A DNA stretch of 17,999 bases from CAZNRY01 sp964575675 (GTDB lineage: Bacteria; Eisenbacteria; RBG-16-71-46; CAIMUX01; VGJL01): NCBI GenBank assembly GCA_964575675.1, contig CAZNRY010000084.1, positions 1 to 17,999 on the forward strand, written 5' to 3'. Numbering within the stretch: position 1 is the stretch's first letter; each line of letters opens with the position of its first letter. The notes under the pieces were generated by a model. It was not told the DNA's origin and searched no databases. It worked only from the letters and a program-made list of their open reading frames with translations. A program made the translations under genes and the position numbers. Of this stretch, positions 15,389-17,999 are shown piece after piece.

Positions 15389-16993
15389 CTACCGACGCGT
15401 CTGCCAGTCGCCCGCGGCCTCGTGCCGGGCCATCGTCTCCGCTTGGGGCAGAAGGGCCAAGGCCGCCTTCACCTGCGGATCCTCGTCCATCAACATGTGC
15501 CAGCGATCGTTCTCCCCGAAGATGTTTCGGGCCATCTCGCGACGGATTCCCGAACGGACCTGGTCGATCTCGGCATTCAGACTGTCGGCCGAGTAGGAGA
15601 TCTTTCGGTCCTTGAGAAAACCCTCGAACTTCCGGATCGCGTCGTCCGAAACGACATAGTCGTTGCGGAAGGCGTCGAAACTCTGCGGAGCGCGGGCTTC
15701 GGTCACATACTGATTGGCGAAATCAAAGTAGGGACGCTGCAGCAGCAGCTGAAGCTTGCTCCATTCCCAACGCTCGGTCAGCTTGACGTCCGGCGTGATC
15801 CCGCCCCCGCCGTGCACGACCCGTCCGCCCGCCGTCTTGAACTCGGGCATCTTGACCGCGGCAGACTCGGAAACCGCCTCCTCCTCGATCTGCTCCACAT
15901 CCTCGGTCAGGTACCTCTCCTTGTCGGAGTAGTCGCGTTGGATCAGCCGGCCGATCGGCGTGTAGTAACGCGCGACGGTCAAGACCAGTGCCCCCTCGTT
16001 CATGAGCGGATACTGGCGTTGGACCAACCCCTTGCCGAAACTCGTCTCGCCTACGATCAGGCCGCGGTCCCAGTCCTGAACGGCGCCCGAGACGATCTCT
16101 GACGCGCTGGCGCTGTAGTGGTCGATCATGAGGATGAGCGGGTAGCGGGTATGCTGGCCGCGGCCGGTCGAGAAGTATTCCTCGTTGGAATCGGGGAGCC
16201 GTCCGACCGTGTAGACGAGCTTCCTGCCGCCGGGAAGAAACTTGTCGGCGACCTCGATCGCCTCGTTCAGATAGCCTCCGGCGTTGCCGCGAATGTCGAG
16301 GATGAGCTTCTGCATCCCCAGCGCCTCGAGCTTCTGGAGCGCGCGCTCGAGTTCGTCGCTCGTCGTCCCGGCGAACCGGATCATCCGGATGTAGCCGACG
16401 TCGGGCCGGAGCATGAAGGAATAGGGGACGCTGTAGATCGGGATTTCATCGCGAACGATGTCGAACTCCAGCAGCTCGGTCTCTCCGGGCCGCTTGATCG
16501 ACACATGCACAATCGTGCCCCTCTCGCCGCGGAGTTTCTCGAAGACGTCGTCCTGCTTGATCCCCTTCGCGCTCTGTCCATCGATTTTCACGATGACGTC
16601 GCCCGGACGGATTCCGAGTTTCGCGGAGGGGGATCCCTCGATGGCGGATACGACGGTCAGATCGCCCTCCACGATCTCGAAGGAAACCCCGATTCCAAAG
16701 TAGAGACCGCGGTTGCGCTCCTGCATGCGCCTGTACCGCTCGGGATCGAGGTAGTTCGAATGCGGGTCGAGCTTAGCGAGCATCCCTGTGATCGCGCCGT
16801 CGACAAGATCCTCTCCGTTCACCTTCTCCACATAGTTGTCCGTGATCAATCCAAGGACCTCGGTCAGCACCTTGAGTTGCGTATAGACCGTTCGTTCCGA
16901 CGCGAGGCCCGTGTTCTGGAAAACGACCCCTGCCAGTACGGCTGCGGCCGCGAAACAAGCCAGGGCAAGAACCAAGCGTTTCGGACTTCTCAT
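15389..16993 (-). CDS. S41 family carboxy-terminal processing peptidase (CtpA/Prc-like)
   Basis: This is a 534-residue protein read right to left, from the ATG whose complement is at 16991-16993. AAGGGAG lies about 4 nt upstream; an earlier in-frame ATG (17032) lacks this. A hydrophobic helix (about 7-30) serves as a signal anchor. A typical N-terminal helical part (about 36-95) is followed by a PDZ domain (about 96-170, IGVSFEIVEG and IRPGDVIVKIDGQ). The peptidase core has DIRGNAGGYLNEA (about 233-245), YSASASEIVSGA (about 293-304) and GETSFGKGL (about 315-323). By spacing with Prc (Ser430/Lys455, 25 apart) the dyad is Ser296 and Lys321. The C-terminal 130 residues are helical and typical of Prc/CtpA members. 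It degrades or trims periplasmic proteins. It faces the + strand gene block convergently at its 3' end, so it is not part of that operon. Confidence 0.92.
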   Translation of the reverse strand: MRSPKRLVLALACFAAAAVLAGVVFQNTGLASERTVYTQLKVLTEVLGLITDNYVEKVNGEDLVDGAITGMLAKLDPHSNYLDPERYRRMQERNRGLYFGIGVSFEIVEGDLTVVSAIEGSPSAKLGIRPGDVIVKIDGQSAKGIKQDDVFEKLRGERGTIVHVSIKRPGETELLEFDIVRDEIPIYSVPYSFMLRPDVGYIRMIRFAGTTSDELERALQKLEALGMQKLILDIRGNAGGYLNEAIEVADKFLPGGRKLVYTVGRLPDSNEEYFSTGRGQHTRYPLILMIDHYSASASEIVSGAVQDWDRGLIVGETSFGKGLVQRQYPLMNEGALVLTVARYYTPIGRLIQRDYSDKERYLTEDVEQIEEEAVSESAAVKMPEFKTAGGRVVHGGGGITPDVKLTERWEWSKLQLLLQRPYFDFANQYVTEARAPQSFDAFRNDYVVSDDAIRKFEGFLKDRKISYSADSLNAEIDQVRSGIRREMARNIFGENDRWHMLMDEDPQVKAALALLPQAETMARHEAAGDWQTRR

Positions 16994-17301
16994 GACGCTC
17001 CCTTCGGTCGTGGAACCGGACCGGCCATCCACTCATGAAGATCGACCGGGCTCCGCTCCATCAACCCATGAAAATAGCACAGAGTTCCCCAGTACCTGCA
17101 GGAGAAAGCCCCGTCATTGCCGGTCCGCGCCCGGTGCCGTATCGTGCCCGCGAGGATGGTCCCTCGATTGGGGAGGGTGAATGGTCGGCGGCTCCCGGCC
17201 GGATCTCCATGGGGGATGGAGGAAGAGCGCGCAGAGAACGCTATCGAAGCTCAAGACTCCCACCGTCGGACCGATCTTCGAGGGAGGAAGGGAGAGGAAC
17301 C
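16994..17301. promoter_or_regulatory. Divergent intergenic region, with a weak sigma70-like candidate promoter on the + strand
   Basis: This 308-nt region separates the minus-strand peptidase from the plus-strand dehydrogenase, so it should hold two divergent promoters. On the + strand, TTGCCG (17117-17122) and TATCGT (17140-17145) are separated by exactly 17 nt, about 156 nt before the GTG; each matches the sigma70 consensus at only 4 of 6 positions. No convincing pair is seen on the minus strand. No ORF, tRNA or clear operator is visible. A purine-rich stretch (17281-17299) contains the Shine-Dalgarno of the dehydrogenase. Confidence 0.25.
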
Positions 17302-17999
17302 GTGAACCTAGAGAGCAAGATCCGGGGCAAGACGGCCCACCTGAGCGTGATCGGGCTAGGGTACGTTGGACTGCCGCTCGCCGTCGAGTATGCGCGGGCG
17401 GGATTCCGGGTGAGCGGCATCGAGACCGACGCCCGAAAGGTCGAGAACCTGATGCGGGGCTCCTCGTACGTCCAGGACGTGCCGGACGCCGATCTCGCGC
17501 CGCTCGTCCGGGCCGGGCTGCTCGACGCCACGCTCGACTCGTCCATCCTCGACGATTGCGACGTTGTGAACATCTGCGTGCCGACGCCCCTCCGAAAGAC
17601 GCGGGACCCGGACGTCTCCTACATCGTCGCCGCCGTCGAGAGGATCGCCCTCCACCTCCACAAGGGGATGCTCGTGATCCTCGAGAGCACGACCTATCCG
17701 GGCACGACGGAAGAGCTGATCCAGACGCGCCTGGAGCAAACCGGCCTCAGGGTGGGAACCGACTTCTTCCTTGCCTTCTCCCCCGAGAGGGTCGATCCGG
17801 GCAATCCGCATTTCCAGACGCGGAACATCCCTAAAGTCGTCGGCGGGGTGACGTCGGAATGCACGCGGCTGGCCGAGATCCTCTACTCGATGACGCTGGA
17901 GACGGTCGTGCCGGTCAGCTCCCCCAAGGCCGCCGAGATGGTGAAGCTGCTCGAGACCCCCTTCGGGAGCGTGAACATCGGGCTCGTCAACGAGCTCGC
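17302..17999 (+). CDS. NDP-sugar 6-dehydrogenase (UDP-GlcNAc/UDP-ManNAc/UDP-glucose dehydrogenase family), 3' partial
   Basis: The first 232 codons are present; the gene runs off the right edge (family length about 430). The GTG start at 17302 follows GGAGAGG, and Rossmann and catalytic motifs come in family order. These are GLGYVGLPLA (18-27), CVPTPL (92-97), STTYPGTT (129-136), FSPERVDPGN (159-168), IPKVVGG (176-182) and AAEMVKLLE (210-218) with Lys215, then VNIGLVNEL. The FSPERVDPGN and IPKVVGG motifs favour the WbpA/UDP-HexNAc dehydrogenase branch over UDP-glucose dehydrogenase, but the substrate is uncertain. These enzymes make uronic-acid nucleotide sugars for capsule or exopolysaccharide. 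One oddity: the usual K-L-L-E-N-T-F-R motif reads K-L-L-E-T-P-F-G here, so the conserved Asn at the position after Glu218 is Thr219. The gene probably starts another polysaccharide unit. Confidence 0.9.
   Translation, partial: MNLESKIRGKTAHLSVIGLGYVGLPLAVEYARAGFRVSGIETDARKVENLMRGSSYVQDVPDADLAPLVRAGLLDATLDSSILDDCDVVNICVPTPLRKTRDPDVSYIVAAVERIALHLHKGMLVILESTTYPGTTEELIQTRLEQTGLRVGTDFFLAFSPERVDPGNPHFQTRNIPKVVGGVTSECTRLAEILYSMTLETVVPVSSPKAAEMVKLLETPFGSVNIGLVNEL

Noticed and set aside
1..17999. CRISPR array, tRNA/rRNA genes, or a transposase
   Set aside because: No regularly spaced direct repeats, no tRNA-like cloverleaf or rRNA signature, and no DDE or serine recombinase motifs were seen.

Overview
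The window is GC-rich bacterial DNA that is almost entirely coding. Shine-Dalgarno motifs of the AGGAGG type precede most genes, and many junctions overlap or are very short. Two lipobox lipoproteins, a Wza-like exporter and a Gram-negative-type Wzz/BY-kinase point to a diderm bacterium. An exosortase/EpsI pair in a capsule or exopolysaccharide operon, a PEGA + DUF5683-like protein and an FN3 lipoprotein suggest an uncultured environmental lineage, for example Eisenbacteria-like or another FCB or deltaproteobacterial relative. No marker gene fixes the taxonomy, so this is inference.

Region A (1-12345, + strand) is one tightly packed exopolysaccharide/exosortase operon whose 5' end lies outside the window. 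In order it holds: a membrane NDP-sugar 4,6-dehydratase fused to a degenerate phosphoglycosyl-transferase domain; a Wza/KpsD-type export protein; a Wzz/BY-kinase chain-length regulator; an 8-TM exosortase; a separate EpsI-like protein; an unrecognised polytopic membrane protein; a TPR lipoprotein; a PrsK-like membrane/GAF protein that has no kinase domain; and an O-antigen ligase/Wzy-type polymerase. The layout implies synthesis and modification of a nucleotide sugar, polymerisation, chain-length control and outer-membrane export, linked to exosortase-dependent processing. No PEP-CTERM substrate and no Wzx flippase are seen.

Region B (12346-15178, + strand) begins after a 104-nt gap containing a 9-bp-stem hairpin. 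It is a two-gene unit: a secreted PEGA/DUF5683-like protein and, overlapping it by 1 nt, a lipoprotein with about four fibronectin type III-like domains.

Region C (15176-15360) is a roughly 185-nt long imperfect palindrome with perfect 16-bp ends. It sits between convergent genes and its left end coincides with the stop codon of the FN3 lipoprotein.

Region D holds a minus-strand S41 carboxy-terminal processing peptidase (15389-16993), a 308-nt divergent intergenic region, and the 5' part of an NDP-sugar dehydrogenase (WbpA/WecC/UGD family, from 17302) that runs off the right edge. The dehydrogenase probably begins another polysaccharide gene block.

The best candidates for something unusual are the kinase-less PrsK-like protein inside the exosortase operon, the dehydratase fused to an apparently dead phosphoglycosyl transferase, the unrecognised membrane protein next to EpsI, and the long palindromic element.
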